Below are positions 1 through 7,531 of a stretch of 20,438 bases of DNA, one piece after another. The translations under genes and the position numbers were made by a program. Under the pieces are notes generated by a model. The model searched no databases and was not told the DNA's origin. It was given only the letters and a program-made list of their open reading frames with translations. Source of the DNA: CAYONM01 sp964405325. Its GTDB lineage: Bacteria > Planctomycetota > UBA11346. Numbering within the stretch: the first letter of the stretch is position 1; each line of letters starts with the position of its first letter. The stretch lies in the NCBI GenBank assembly GCA_964405325.1, contig CAYONM010000043.1, forward strand, positions 1 to 20,438. Direction: 5' to 3'.

Positions 1-67
1 TTCCAGCAACGCAGGCAGGGCCGGAAAGCGCAAGTCTGGCGAAGTGCCTGAATTTATAGAGGTGCCC
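1..67. mobile_element. End of an insertion sequence (partial)
   Basis: The segment ends in GAGGTGCCC at 59-67. The reverse complement of 32-67 closely matches 1143-1175 (GGGCACCTCTA, then AGGCACTTCGCCAGA), and its outer part also matches 20381 onward. Methyltransferase homology starts directly after base 67, so this is read as the terminal part of an IS inserted in that gene. The transposase lies outside the window. The IS family is not identified. Confidence 0.55.
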
Positions 68-427
68 TTCATTGCATCTGGTCTGGAAGACAGGATTAAC
101 CTCATACACGATGACGCCAAGGTGGCCTTGGCCAAGATGATCAATGAGGGGCAAGAGCCCTTTGATCTTGTCTTCATTGATGCTGACAAACCATCCAATC
201 CAGCTTATCTTGATTTGTCTATGCAACTGGTGCAACCAGGCTCAGTCATTATTGGTGATAATGTGGTTCGCATGGGTGCCGTAGCAGATCCGAAGTCAGA
301 CGATGCCAAAGTGATTGGGGTCCAAAAGTACTGTGATGATCTCACTGGCAGAGGGCTACTGTCCACTGGTTTGCAAACGGTTGGCTCGAAAGGATAGGAT
401 GGCTTCTCAATATCAATTATCCCGTAG
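68..427 (+). pseudogene. O-methyltransferase fragment (class I SAM-dependent), IS-truncated with a nonsense codon
   Basis: The reading frame gives the C-terminal half of a caffeoyl-CoA/catechol-type O-methyltransferase. It shows ASGLEDRI, then FDLVFIDADK (metal and SAM region), then a PGSVIIGDN strand, then GLQTVGSKG. The N-terminal SAM-binding half is missing because the IS end stops at base 67. A TAG at 395-397 follows GSKG, where this family normally has a tryptophan (KGWDGF-like end). The frame then continues DGFSISIIP to a second stop at 425-427. TGG to TAG is the simplest explanation. The open frame could nominally start at GTG 44, but those first codons are IS sequence. Almost certainly non-functional. 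Confidence 0.75.
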
Positions 428-450
428 ACGTGGTGCCCAAATTCGGGTAG

Positions 451-471
451 CCGGGAGTAATGAGCTCCCGG
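451..471. terminator. Hairpin downstream of the methyltransferase remnant
   Basis: CCGGGAG (451-457) and CTCCCGG (465-471) form a 7-bp stem with a 7-nt loop. There is no T-run, so a Rho-independent terminator is only a possibility. Confidence 0.3.
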
Positions 472-539
472 CCCCCACACCACCGGGCACGGGTCCGTAC
501 CACGGCGATCTTTGACGTTGGGCGGCCTTCCGCACCGCA

Positions 540-574
540 TTGACTCCGCGGTATAACTGGTTATACTTGAAACT
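540..574 (+). promoter_or_regulatory. Promoter and palindromic operator of the toxin-antitoxin operon
   Basis: TTGACT (540-545) and TATACT (562-567) are separated by 16 bp, a good sigma-70 promoter. A perfect inverted repeat, GTATAAC-TG-GTTATAC (551-566), covers the spacer and overlaps the -10. This placement fits autorepression by the RHH antitoxin or its toxin complex. The expected transcription start (about 574) nearly coincides with the ATG at 575 and no Shine-Dalgarno is visible, so the message may be leaderless. Confidence 0.65.
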
Positions 575-805
575 ATGAAGACAGCCATTTCCATACCAGA
601 TGATGTGTTCAAGAGCGCAGACTACCTCGCCAAGAAGCAGGGGATAAGTCGCTCCGAATTCTACGTGACCGCCATCAAGGCGTACATGTCCAAGCGCCGA
701 GCCAATGTAACCGAATTGCTCAACTCCGTTTATGAACAGACCGAAGGCTTTGACGACGTTGTCCAAGACGCTGCGCTCGTGGACCTACCCAAGGAAGAAT
801 GGTGA
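575..805 (+). CDS. Ribbon-helix-helix antitoxin, MazE-like
   Basis: A 76-residue protein. The N-terminus MKTAISIPDDVF is a typical RHH beta-strand opening, followed by an ADYLAKKQGISRSEFY helix-turn-helix segment (roughly residues 15-30). The acidic C-terminus (EGFDDVVQDAALVDLPKEEW) is the usual toxin-binding tail. In this family the antitoxin dimer binds operator DNA and neutralises a MazF-type ribonuclease. The toxin start overlaps its last codons (799-805), indicating translational coupling. A perfect palindrome sits directly upstream in the promoter. The family call is firm; the exact mazE subtype is not. Confidence 0.88.
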   Translation: MKTAISIPDDVFKSADYLAKKQGISRSEFYVTAIKAYMSKRRANVTELLNSVYEQTEGFDDVVQDAALVDLPKEEW

Positions 806-1143
806 TCGAGAAGGGCGAACTCTACTGGGTTGATTTTGGATTCTCCGGTGAATCTGAACCCGGTTATCGTAGACCTGCTCTCATTGTGCAGGCAGACAGT
901 TTCAATCTAAGCGCAATACCCTCCGTTATGGTGGCACCACTAAGCACCAATCTCAAACTTGGCAAGGCTCCCGGCAACGTCTTGCTCAAGAAGAAGGAAG
1001 CTGGTCTTCCCAAAGATTCTGTCGTTATCGTATCCCAGATTGTCTCAATTAGAAGGGTCCGACTTGAAGAGCGCATTGGGACCATTGATCCCTCTCTGCT
1101 TCTATTGGTCGATAATGGGATAAGGATACTTTTTGATGTATAG
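799..1143 (+). CDS. mazF: MazF/PemK-type toxin (mRNA endoribonuclease)
   Basis: A 114-residue protein of normal MazF length. The start shows KGELYWVDFG, the family's first strand. This is followed by EPGYRRPALIVQ (loop and RRPALIV core), MVAPLSTN (active-site threonine/serine region), and SVVIVSQIVSIRRVRLEERIG (second conserved strand). MazF proteins cut mRNA at short motifs and arrest growth when the antitoxin is degraded. It overlaps the antitoxin by 7 nt. The TAG stop ends at 1143, where an IS-end-like sequence (GGGCACCTCTA) begins. The C-terminus still looks complete, so the toxin appears intact. Confidence 0.88.
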   Translation: MVIEKGELYWVDFGFSGESEPGYRRPALIVQADSFNLSAIPSVMVAPLSTNLKLGKAPGNVLLKKKEAGLPKDSVVIVSQIVSIRRVRLEERIGTIDPSLLLLVDNGIRILFDV

Positions 1144-1176
1144 GGCACCTCTAAAAACGCAGGCACTTCGCCAGAA
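1143..1176. mobile_element. IS-end-like repeat, inverted relative to 32-67
   Basis: GGGCACCTCTAAAAACGC followed by AGGCACTTCGCCAGA matches the reverse complement of 32-67 with only a few mismatches. No transposase follows: the helicase gene ends at 1334. It is therefore a remnant or a short non-autonomous copy. It abuts the toxin stop codon. Confidence 0.5.
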
Positions 1177-1333
1177 AGGCGAACCGGATCGGATGCAGCA
1201 ATGGGATTGTCCGCCGCCGCCACCGATCATCACTCAATTCCAACGGATGCAGGACCGCCTCCAACCGGCAATGGCACCGGCACAGCGGTCAGCATCCTGC
1301 CTGGCGCTCAGACGGACGAGCCGTGATGAACCG

Positions 1334-3352
1334 TCAAAACCAGGTCAACTGCACCCCAACCGGTTCCGGTTCTCGACGGCAGTCACGCCAGCGCAGGACT
1401 TCCGCGGGGATATCCGAAAGAAAAGGCGACACCCGACCATCCTCGCCGCAACCGTCGCGCTGCCGGTCATCGGCGCGGGTCAGCAGACAGCGTTGTTTGG
1501 CGCGGGTCAGGCCGACATAGAACAGTCGACGCTCCTCGTCGTGGTCCACCGGGTCATCACCCCGGCGATAGGGCAGCAGGCCGTCATCCAAACCGGCTAT
1601 GATCACCACGGGGAATTCCAGCCCCTTGGCCGCGTGCAAGGTCAGTAGGTGCACCCGCTCGGCCCGACCCAAGGGATGGTCCTTGGCTTGTAACACCGCC
1701 AGGTTGCAGGCCAGTTCGTCGGTGCTGCGCGCCACCTGCAGCTGGCGTTGCAGTAGATGCCAGACCTCGGCTCCCACACCCTGCTGCAGGCGCGGTGCCA
1801 ATAGCGGCTGCGCAGCGAATAATTCACCGGCCTTGCGTAGGCGCCTGCTGGCACTGGCTTTGGCGATGGCCGGTAAAACGTCCTGGGCACTGGCGATGAT
1901 CTGACGGCTACGTTCGCTCAAACGCTCATCCACGCACCATGCAGCCCATGCTTCTGCTGTGGCTTCGCTTTGCTCGTCTACCACCACGGCGCTGGCTTCC
2001 GATTCATCACAACCCAATTGCTGCAGCAAATCCCAGACTGGCACCCGCCGGCCCTCAGCCAAACGCAGCATCGCCAGCAAGGCCTGCGCCAGGGGATGCT
2101 CGGCCAAGCCGAGATCCAGCTGATTACTGACCGGGATATTCGCCTGCTGCAGATGGCGCTCGATTCGTCGCAGCTGTTCGTTGGTACGCGCCAGCACCGC
2201 GATGTCGTCCAAACCGTAGGGCCGCGCCGAAACCCGACCGTCCACTTGGGTCAGATCGGCCCCATTCAGCAAAACGGCAATCTGGTTGGCGATCTGGCGC
2301 GCCTCGCCATCAGCGTCGCTGCATTCCAGGACTTCGATCGGCGCGGCGCCAGACACATGCGGCACCAGGACTTCCGGCTGTCTCACCACCGCCTGCGCCG
2401 CCTGCAGAATGGGCGCGGCGTTGCGATAGTTATCCACCAGGCGTAGACATGTGGCATCGGCGAAATCGTCAGCAAAGGCATGGAACAAGCCAACCTCGCT
2501 ACCACCAAAGCCAGCAATGCTCTGATCCGGATCGCCGACAGCGATCAATCGATTGCCGTCGCCAACCAGTTCCCGCAGCAAGGCATGCTGGATGGGATTG
2601 ATGTCCTGATATTCGTCGACGCAGATCAAGCGATACCGGCGACGCATGCGCCTAGCCAGCACCGGATCGGCTCGCAGCAGTTCCACCGCGTGCAACAGCA
2701 GATCGTCAACATCCCGCTGCCCGGCCTCGGCCAGGGCGGTGGGCAGGCCGCAGAGTTCGGCATCGATCTGAAAGCTCCAATCCGCCCGGTTTTTGAGCAG
2801 ACGCAAGCGGGCCAAGCGCTCGCGTTGCTGACTGGCGCTGATCTGCGGCCAGACCCGCTGCGCGGCACGCCGGACCCCGGCCGGATCCAGCAATTGCCGA
2901 TCGCTGCCGGCTTCACGCAGGAAACGGGCGCAGAAGGCCTGGCAGGTGCCGACCTCAGCCCGCTCCGCGTCGGCCTGATTGGCTTGCTGCAGACGCGCGT
3001 GCCATTCCTCGGCCGCCTGCTGGGTGAAGGTGATGACCAGGGCGCGCTGTTTCCCCTGCAGGCGCGGTAATTGCCGTAACAGGAAACGCAGCAGGGTGTC
3101 GGTCTTGCCGGTACCAGGACCCGCCGTGATCAACACATGTCCACGATGCTGAGCGATGACCGCGGCTTGGGCTGGGTTCGGGCGCAAGCTGGATGGACCG
3201 GTTTCAGCCGGGAGAAACAAGGGCGGCCAGACCGCGGCTGGATAGTCACTGGCATGGAACAAACGTTGCTGCCCAAATCCTACGCTTGGCTCGGGATGAC
3301 TGGTGCAGGCAGATACGGGGCGCCAAGACGGCGCATCGGAAGCGTTCATCAC
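1334..3352 (-). CDS. UvrD/Rep-type superfamily 1A DNA helicase
   Basis: A 672-residue protein with the complete SF1A motif set: a Q motif (LRPNPAQAAVI, about 57-67), Walker A GPGTGKT (about 78-84), motif Ia VITFTQQAAEEW, Walker B DEYQD, motif III GDPDQSI, NYRN (motif IV region), TLHAAKGLEF (motif V) and VGLTRAK (motif VI). These enzymes move 3'-5' on single-stranded DNA in repair or replication restart. The N-terminal ~55 residues (FGQQRLFHASDYP and following) are unlike E. coli UvrD. They resemble the linker of helicases sometimes fused to or encoded beside PHP/EndoQ nucleases, but no such partner is here. A GTG (3352) is followed immediately by ATG (3349); either could be the start. It stands alone. 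All catalytic motifs are intact. Confidence 0.88.
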   Translation of the reverse strand: MMNASDAPSWRPVSACTSHPEPSVGFGQQRLFHASDYPAAVWPPLFLPAETGPSSLRPNPAQAAVIAQHRGHVLITAGPGTGKTDTLLRFLLRQLPRLQGKQRALVITFTQQAAEEWHARLQQANQADAERAEVGTCQAFCARFLREAGSDRQLLDPAGVRRAAQRVWPQISASQQRERLARLRLLKNRADWSFQIDAELCGLPTALAEAGQRDVDDLLLHAVELLRADPVLARRMRRRYRLICVDEYQDINPIQHALLRELVGDGNRLIAVGDPDQSIAGFGGSEVGLFHAFADDFADATCLRLVDNYRNAAPILQAAQAVVRQPEVLVPHVSGAAPIEVLECSDADGEARQIANQIAVLLNGADLTQVDGRVSARPYGLDDIAVLARTNEQLRRIERHLQQANIPVSNQLDLGLAEHPLAQALLAMLRLAEGRRVPVWDLLQQLGCDESEASAVVVDEQSEATAEAWAAWCVDERLSERSRQIIASAQDVLPAIAKASASRRLRKAGELFAAQPLLAPRLQQGVGAEVWHLLQRQLQVARSTDELACNLAVLQAKDHPLGRAERVHLLTLHAAKGLEFPVVIIAGLDDGLLPYRRGDDPVDHDEERRLFYVGLTRAKQRCLLTRADDRQRDGCGEDGRVSPFLSDIPAEVLRWRDCRREPEPVGVQLTWF

Positions 3353-3377
3353 CGAGTGTGTGTTTCCTACGACAGCG

Positions 3378-3400
3378 GCTCTACCTCCTTGCGGTAGAGC
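3378..3400. other. Hairpin upstream of the helicase gene
   Basis: GCTCTACC (3378-3385) and GGTAGAGC (3393-3400) form an 8-bp stem with a 7-nt loop. It lies in the 294-bp gap between the divergent helicase and LacI-type genes. No T-tract follows. Function unknown. Confidence 0.35.
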
Positions 3401-3591
3401 AGAACCGATGACCCCGACGCTCCTGCGAAGACGACCTCGTCAGACCGCATCACCGGGAAGGCGTGGCATGATGAAAGGTCGCACTTGCTGGTCGAGCCCC
3501 GTCTTGCCGCGGGTTGCCTCCCCTAGAGCCACCGGCAAACGGCGGTTTTGCTTCACCAGACGTGGACCTTCCCGGTCGAATCAGGCCGAGC

Positions 3592-3611
3592 ATGGCATTT
3601 GCAAGTGCCAT
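3592..3611. promoter_or_regulatory. Near-perfect palindrome, probable LacI-family operator
   Basis: The 20-bp site ATGGCATTTGCAAGTGCCAT matches its own reverse complement at 18 of 20 positions (centre TTGCAA). It lies 35 bp before the ATG of the LacI-family gene. LacI-family proteins bind about 16-20-bp palindromes and often repress themselves, so autoregulation is the simplest reading. Confidence 0.5.
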
Positions 3612-3646
3612 CGATTCCGCCAGCATGGTCGTTTCGAGGAGTGAAA

Positions 3647-4693
3647 ATGGCATCGGTGTTAAAGCAGATCGCGGACCGGGTCGGTGTTTCCCAGGCGACG
3701 GTCGCACGGATTCTCAATGGTGACGTCAACTACAACCGTCGCTTCTACCGCGAGCGGGCCGATCGCATCCGTGCGGTGGCAGCAGAACTGAGCTACCGGC
3801 CCAACGCCGCCGCCCGGGCCATCAGCACCGGCCGCTTCGACACCATTTGCCTGCTCTCCGGCGACCGGCACGGCAGCGGCATGCTGTCGCCGGCCATGTC
3901 CGCCGGCATCACGGTGTGCGCCGCCAAGCACGAGGTGATGATCTCCTCAGCCCGCCTGCCCGAGGAAGCTTTCACCGACAACAGTAAATTGCCGATCATT
4001 CTCCGTCGCATCGCCGCCGATGGCCTGCTGATCAACTACACCCACGCCGTGCCCGAGGCCATGGAAGAGGTGCTCGCCGAACAGCGACTGCCCGTGGTCT
4101 GGCTGAACTGCAAACGCGAGCACAACTGCGTGCATCCAGACGATCGCGGCGCCACCCGCGCGGTCTGCGAGCGCCTAGTGGAACTGGGCCACCGCCGCAT
4201 CGCCTTTTTTGATCCACATCAGGATTTCGGCCTGCCACGCACCAAACAGCAGCTGCATTACAGCGGCGGCGATCGCCTGGCCGGCTATAAAGCCTGCCTG
4301 AAAAAACACAGCCTGAAACCACTGGTCTTTTATGACAACATGGGCACCAATCGAGGCCCGGCGCCACGCATCGCCGCCGCCAGCCGGATGTTCACCCAGG
4401 CCGAGGCACCAACTGCGGTGATCTGCAACAACAGCCCAGATGCGGTCACCGTTGCTGCCCTACGCGCCGGCAAGCGCGTACCCGAAGACTGCACCCTGGT
4501 CAGCTACACCCGCTTCATCACCGATTCCGCCGGCCTGCCCATCGCCAGCCTGCATGTGCCCGACTGGAAGGTGGGCGAGCAGGCCCTGGATCTGGTCCTG
4601 GATCTGGTGGAACACCCCGATCAGGTCCACCCGCCGCGCAGCATCCCCATCCCCCTGCGCTACGAAGAATTCCTGCAGCCACCGCAGCAATAA
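3647..4693 (+). CDS. LacI-family transcriptional regulator
   Basis: A 348-residue protein. Residues 4-25 (LKQIADRVGVSQATVARILNG) form the LacI HTH, followed by a hinge region ending in YRPNAAARAISTGRF. The rest is a periplasmic-binding-protein-like effector domain with AADGLLINYT, DDRGATRAVCERLVELGHRRIAFF (conserved ligand-domain segment) and AVICNNSPDAVTVAALRAGKRVPEDCTLVSY. The start at 3647 has GAGGAG 6 nt upstream and begins exactly at the HTH; the same frame is open to 3548, but that part is not protein-like. The ligand cannot be read from sequence and is presumably a sugar-like molecule. A palindrome at 3592-3611 is a likely operator. The nearest gene downstream is a convergent sulfatase remnant, perhaps a leftover of the regulated locus. 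Confidence 0.9.
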   Translation: MASVLKQIADRVGVSQATVARILNGDVNYNRRFYRERADRIRAVAAELSYRPNAAARAISTGRFDTICLLSGDRHGSGMLSPAMSAGITVCAAKHEVMISSARLPEEAFTDNSKLPIILRRIAADGLLINYTHAVPEAMEEVLAEQRLPVVWLNCKREHNCVHPDDRGATRAVCERLVELGHRRIAFFDPHQDFGLPRTKQQLHYSGGDRLAGYKACLKKHSLKPLVFYDNMGTNRGPAPRIAAASRMFTQAEAPTAVICNNSPDAVTVAALRAGKRVPEDCTLVSYTRFITDSAGLPIASLHVPDWKVGEQALDLVLDLVEHPDQVHPPRSIPIPLRYEEFLQPPQQ

Positions 4694-4775
4694 CCGTAGG
4701 CGCATTGTTTGAATTCTCTCGCCGAGGTCGGGCAGCAACCGCCTTCTTACCTGGCACCTCGCGAGAAACGATTGG

Positions 4776-5330
4776 TCACCGAGCCGCCGCGGCGGCGAAA
4801 GCCTCCGGATCTAATTCCGGATTCGTCTGATCCGGAACCGGGGCGCCGGTTTCGGCGCGCCAGGCCTGCAGGCGCTGCTGCAAACGATGCGCCACGTCCG
4901 GCTGCTCGTCGGCCAGGTTGTGCCGCTCACCGATATCGGCTTCCAGATCGTACAACTCCAAACCACCGTCGTCGAACCACTCGATCAGCTTGTAGTGGCC
5001 AGAACGGATCGCACCGGCCGGACTGACCCGCCAGACCCCCTCACGGGCATCGCTGGCGTGGCGACCCGGATTCTGCAGATACACGGGCACATGCCAGAAC
5101 AGCTCCCGTTCCGGCAAGCGGCCAGTCCCGGTCAGCACCGGCAGCAGATCCACGCCATCGCAGGGTTCCGGCAGCGGTGCACCGGCAACGGTCTGCAGGG
5201 TCGGCAGGAAATCGACGCTGGTCACTGGTACCGCGCTGTGACGACCGGCCTCGATGCGGCCCGGCCAGCGGCTGATCCTGACGCCGCACACAGCGATACC
5301 ATCCGGTGATCTGGCAGAGCCGACCGTCCA
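4776..5330 (-). pseudogene. Sulfatase (arylsulfatase family), C-terminal fragment
   Basis: The clearly homologous part covers about 165 residues. It shows SRWPGRIEAGRHSAVPVTSV, then DFLPTLQTVAGAPLPEPCDGV, a DGVDLLPVLTG segment, GHYKLIEWFDDG and GLELYDLEADIGERHNLADE. These are the standard C-terminal strands of sulfatases. The catalytic N-terminal two thirds, including the C/S-X-P-X-R formylglycine site and metal ligands, is missing. The frame stays open upstream into 5810, but there it only reads the phosphatidyltransferase gene out of frame. The left limit of homology (about 5300-5330) is approximate. A truncated pseudogene downstream of the phosphatidyltransferase gene. Confidence 0.72.
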
Positions 5331-5404
5331 CAGCACTGACTGCTGACCAATGACCGGCCCATAGATGAGGGAACCAACCGGACGCCAATTCCGCCATTGG
5401 CGGC

Positions 5405-6106
5405 CTATATTTTCCGGCGCTCGATCAGCTGACCGAGGATGGCGCGATTCACCCAGATATATTCGGTCATGGACGCGACCGAGACCAGGGCAGAGACCCA
5501 GGTCAACAAGCCGATGATCGGCAGGTACAGGCCCGGATCGGTGTCGAACAGCCAGCTCAGACTCGGCCCGCCCAGCAGGGCGGGCATGCCGCAGGCGACG
5601 ATGATGGTGATGCCCTGCAGCCAGGCTTTGAATTTGCCGCTGCGACGGGCCGCCAGCACCAGACCACGGGTGGCGCTCATGGCGCGCAGGGCACCAGCGA
5701 CAATTTCCCGCATCACCATCAGCCAAACCGGCAACCAGGGCAGCAAACCCAGGCCCAAGCCGCCACCGGCGATCTGATAGGTGGCCGGCTGCCAGAGAAA
5801 GTCCAGCCAAACCGGCTCGCTCGAAGGCGCAATGCCGACGCCACCCGCCGGCAACAGGAAGACCAGAAACAGACTGATGCGATAGAGGACATCGCAGAAA
5901 GGGTCAGCCAGCTTGCCGAAATCCGAGACCTCTTTCCGGGCCCGTGCCACCATGCCGTCAAAATAATCCGTCAGCTCGGCGGCACCGCAGAGCAAACCGC
6001 AGGCCCAGAAGCACAGGTTATATTCGATGGGCAGGCAGAGATATGCCGCCACCGCTACGGGTGCGAGGCCCAGGCGAGCGAGGGTGATCTGGTCAGCAAG
6101 AGTCAT
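5405..6106 (-). CDS. CDP-alcohol phosphatidyltransferase (PgsA-like membrane enzyme)
   Basis: A 233-residue multi-spanning membrane protein. It carries the complete family signature D-x2-D-G-x2-A-R-x8-G-x3-D-x3-D: D47, D50, G51, A54, R55, G64, D68 and D72 (DYFDGMVARARKE, then GKLADPFCD). These residues bind the divalent metal and the CDP group. The enzyme transfers a phosphatidyl group from CDP-diacylglycerol, or a related CDP-alcohol, to an acceptor alcohol at the inner membrane. Hydrophobic stretches occur throughout (LFLVFLLPAGG, GLGLGLLPWLPVWLMV, IIGLLTWVSALVSVASM). It lies 57 bp downstream of dapA on the same strand, with a hairpin between. The acceptor is not clear. It need not be the housekeeping phosphatidylglycerophosphate synthase. 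Confidence 0.85.
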   Translation of the reverse strand: MTLADQITLARLGLAPVAVAAYLCLPIEYNLCFWACGLLCGAAELTDYFDGMVARARKEVSDFGKLADPFCDVLYRISLFLVFLLPAGGVGIAPSSEPVWLDFLWQPATYQIAGGGLGLGLLPWLPVWLMVMREIVAGALRAMSATRGLVLAARRSGKFKAWLQGITIIVACGMPALLGGPSLSWLFDTDPGLYLPIIGLLTWVSALVSVASMTEYIWVNRAILGQLIERRKI

Positions 6107-6131
6107 GAGATCGATCCCGGTTTCCGCACAA

Positions 6132-6156
6132 GCCGACCCGTCGGAGACGGGTCGGC
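6132..6156. terminator. Strong hairpin after dapA
   Basis: GCCGACCCGT (6132-6141) and ACGGGTCGGC (6147-6156) form a perfect 10-bp GC-rich stem with a 5-nt loop. It lies 8 bp past the dapA stop, before the phosphatidyltransferase start. The T-run is weak, so it may attenuate and not fully terminate. Confidence 0.55.
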
Positions 6157-6163
6157 AACTGGC

Positions 6164-7033
6164 TCAGAGCAGCCCCTGCTTCCGAAAAAACTGCAGCATG
6201 GCGTCTTTCTTGGCACGGCCCAGAGGGACCAGCGGCAGTCGGAAGGCTTCGGCACACTTGCCCATGGCCGCAACCGTGGTCTTGGCCGGAATCGGGTTGG
6301 TTTCGCAGAAGGCCCACTTGGCGAATTCGTGCACCTGGGCGTGCAATTCGCGCGCCCGGGCCATGTCGCCAGCGGCGGCGGCCTGGCAGAGGTCGGCCAT
6401 CAGCCGCGGCGCGAAGTTGGCCACCACGCTAATGACGCCTTGGCCCCCCAGGGCGAGGATCGGCCAGGTCAGGCCATCGTCACCGGAGACCACCTTCACG
6501 CCCAGCTGGATCAGCTGATGGATCTGGTCCAGGTTGCCACTGGCCTCCTTGACGCCCTCCAGCTTGCCCAGCTCCGCCACGCGGGCCGCCGTTTCGGGCA
6601 GCAGATTGACACCGGTGCGACCGGGCACGTTGTACAGCATCATCGGCAGATCGCAGGCTTCGCGCACCGCCTTGAAGTGCCGAAACAACCCCTCTTGGGG
6701 TGGTTTGTTGTAATAGGGGGTAATGGTCAGGATGGCATCAGCCCCCAGTCGCTCGGCGTTTTTCGCCAGACTGACGGCTTCGGCAGTGGCGTTGGAACCG
6801 GCACCGGCCAACACGGGGATGCGCTTGTTCACGTACTCCACGGTCAGCTCGATCATCTGATGCTGCTCGCCGTGACTGAACGAGGGGCTCTCACCAGTGG
6901 TACCGCAGGGCAGAATTGCCTTCGTGCCCTGCTCAATATGCCAGTCGATCAGGCCTTTCAGAGCCGCTTTGTCGATGGCGCTGCCATCGGCGGTCCAGGG
7001 CGTGACCAGGGCGACAATGCTTCCTCTGAGCAT
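6164..7033 (-). CDS. dapA: 4-hydroxy-tetrahydrodipicolinate synthase
   Basis: A 289-residue protein of normal length, with the TIM-barrel features of DapA. GTTGES (T45 and T46, pyruvate carboxylate binding) is followed by TPYYNKPPQEG, YNVPGRTGVN (tyrosine of the proton relay and arginine binding the semialdehyde) and GVKEASGN (Schiff-base lysine, about K162). It condenses pyruvate with aspartate semialdehyde, the first committed step to diaminopimelate and lysine, in the cytoplasm. The start at 7033 (MLRGSIVALVTP) has GAGGAG upstream; the 16-residue upstream extension of the frame is not family-like. A strong hairpin follows the stop. Unlike many proteobacteria, no nlpB/bamC follows it. Confidence 0.95.
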   Translation of the reverse strand: MLRGSIVALVTPWTADGSAIDKAALKGLIDWHIEQGTKAILPCGTTGESPSFSHGEQHQMIELTVEYVNKRIPVLAGAGSNATAEAVSLAKNAERLGADAILTITPYYNKPPQEGLFRHFKAVREACDLPMMLYNVPGRTGVNLLPETAARVAELGKLEGVKEASGNLDQIHQLIQLGVKVVSGDDGLTWPILALGGQGVISVVANFAPRLMADLCQAAAAGDMARARELHAQVHEFAKWAFCETNPIPAKTTVAAMGKCAEAFRLPLVPLGRAKKDAMLQFFRKQGLL

Positions 7034-7218
7034 GGCATTCTCCTCGAGCGGGCATGCTGAAGGGCAGGATGGGCCCCGCAAGCGCTTGACGTTCTTTTTC
7101 AGTCGAGGGGTTCACGCCAACAGGCCGGGGCAGCAAGCGGGCATTTCTCCGGCGCTTCGGCTGCACCCCCTGCAGACCGCTCCTGCTTCGTAGCGATTTC
7201 ACGGATTGAACCAGACAA

Positions 7219-7319
7219 CAAACCGGACGCCACTCGAAACCCAAGGGTTCGATTCTAACGTACAAACCGGGCGCCGCCCGGAACTCAGAGGTTCAATCGT
7301 ATCGGTCGGCGCCCGGTTT
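7219..7319. repeat. Two related ~45-bp units and a 13-bp inverted repeat
   Basis: Two imperfect units start with ACAAACCGG(A/G)CGCC, near 7219 and at 7262, and contain similar GGTTC-rich centres. AAACCGGGCGCCG (7264-7276) pairs perfectly with CGGCGCCCGGTTT (7307-7319) across a 30-nt loop. This has the look of an extragenic palindromic repeat, or of the 3' structure of the pdxJ transcript. Confidence 0.5.
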
Positions 7320-7331
7320 TGACTCTTACAT

Positions 7332-7349
7332 CGAGGGGCAAGCCCCTCG
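7332..7349. repeat. Short GC-rich palindrome
   Basis: CGAGGGGC-AA-GCCCCTCG is an 8-bp perfect inverted repeat next to the larger palindrome at 7264-7319. It may belong to the same repeat element. Confidence 0.45.
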
Positions 7350-7531
7350 GACCCCCGAAGCTGAACCCGCAAAAACAACTTTTTCTTTACGAAGTTCTCG
7401 CAGCCTCAGCTTCTAACCCGGAGCTCTCATGAGGATCGTCGCGAAAAGTCGTAGCGTGCTGTCAGGACAGGGATCCGCCGACCGAGCGAAGTGCTGTAAT
7501 AATAGTGCGATACGGCTTTTCAGCAGATTTC

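Larger units (their letters stand above)
7034..7531. other. Non-coding spacer between dapA and pdxJ
   Basis: About 500 bp with no convincing gene. It holds several palindromes and partial repeats (listed separately at 7219-7319 and 7332-7349). TCTCATGAGG occurs twice, at about 7427 and 7532. The dapA promoter should lie on its left side, but I could not pick out clear -35/-10 boxes. Confidence 0.6.

Noticed and set aside
5331..5810. N-terminal part of the 344-codon sulfatase frame
   Set aside because: It only reads the phosphatidyltransferase gene in another frame.
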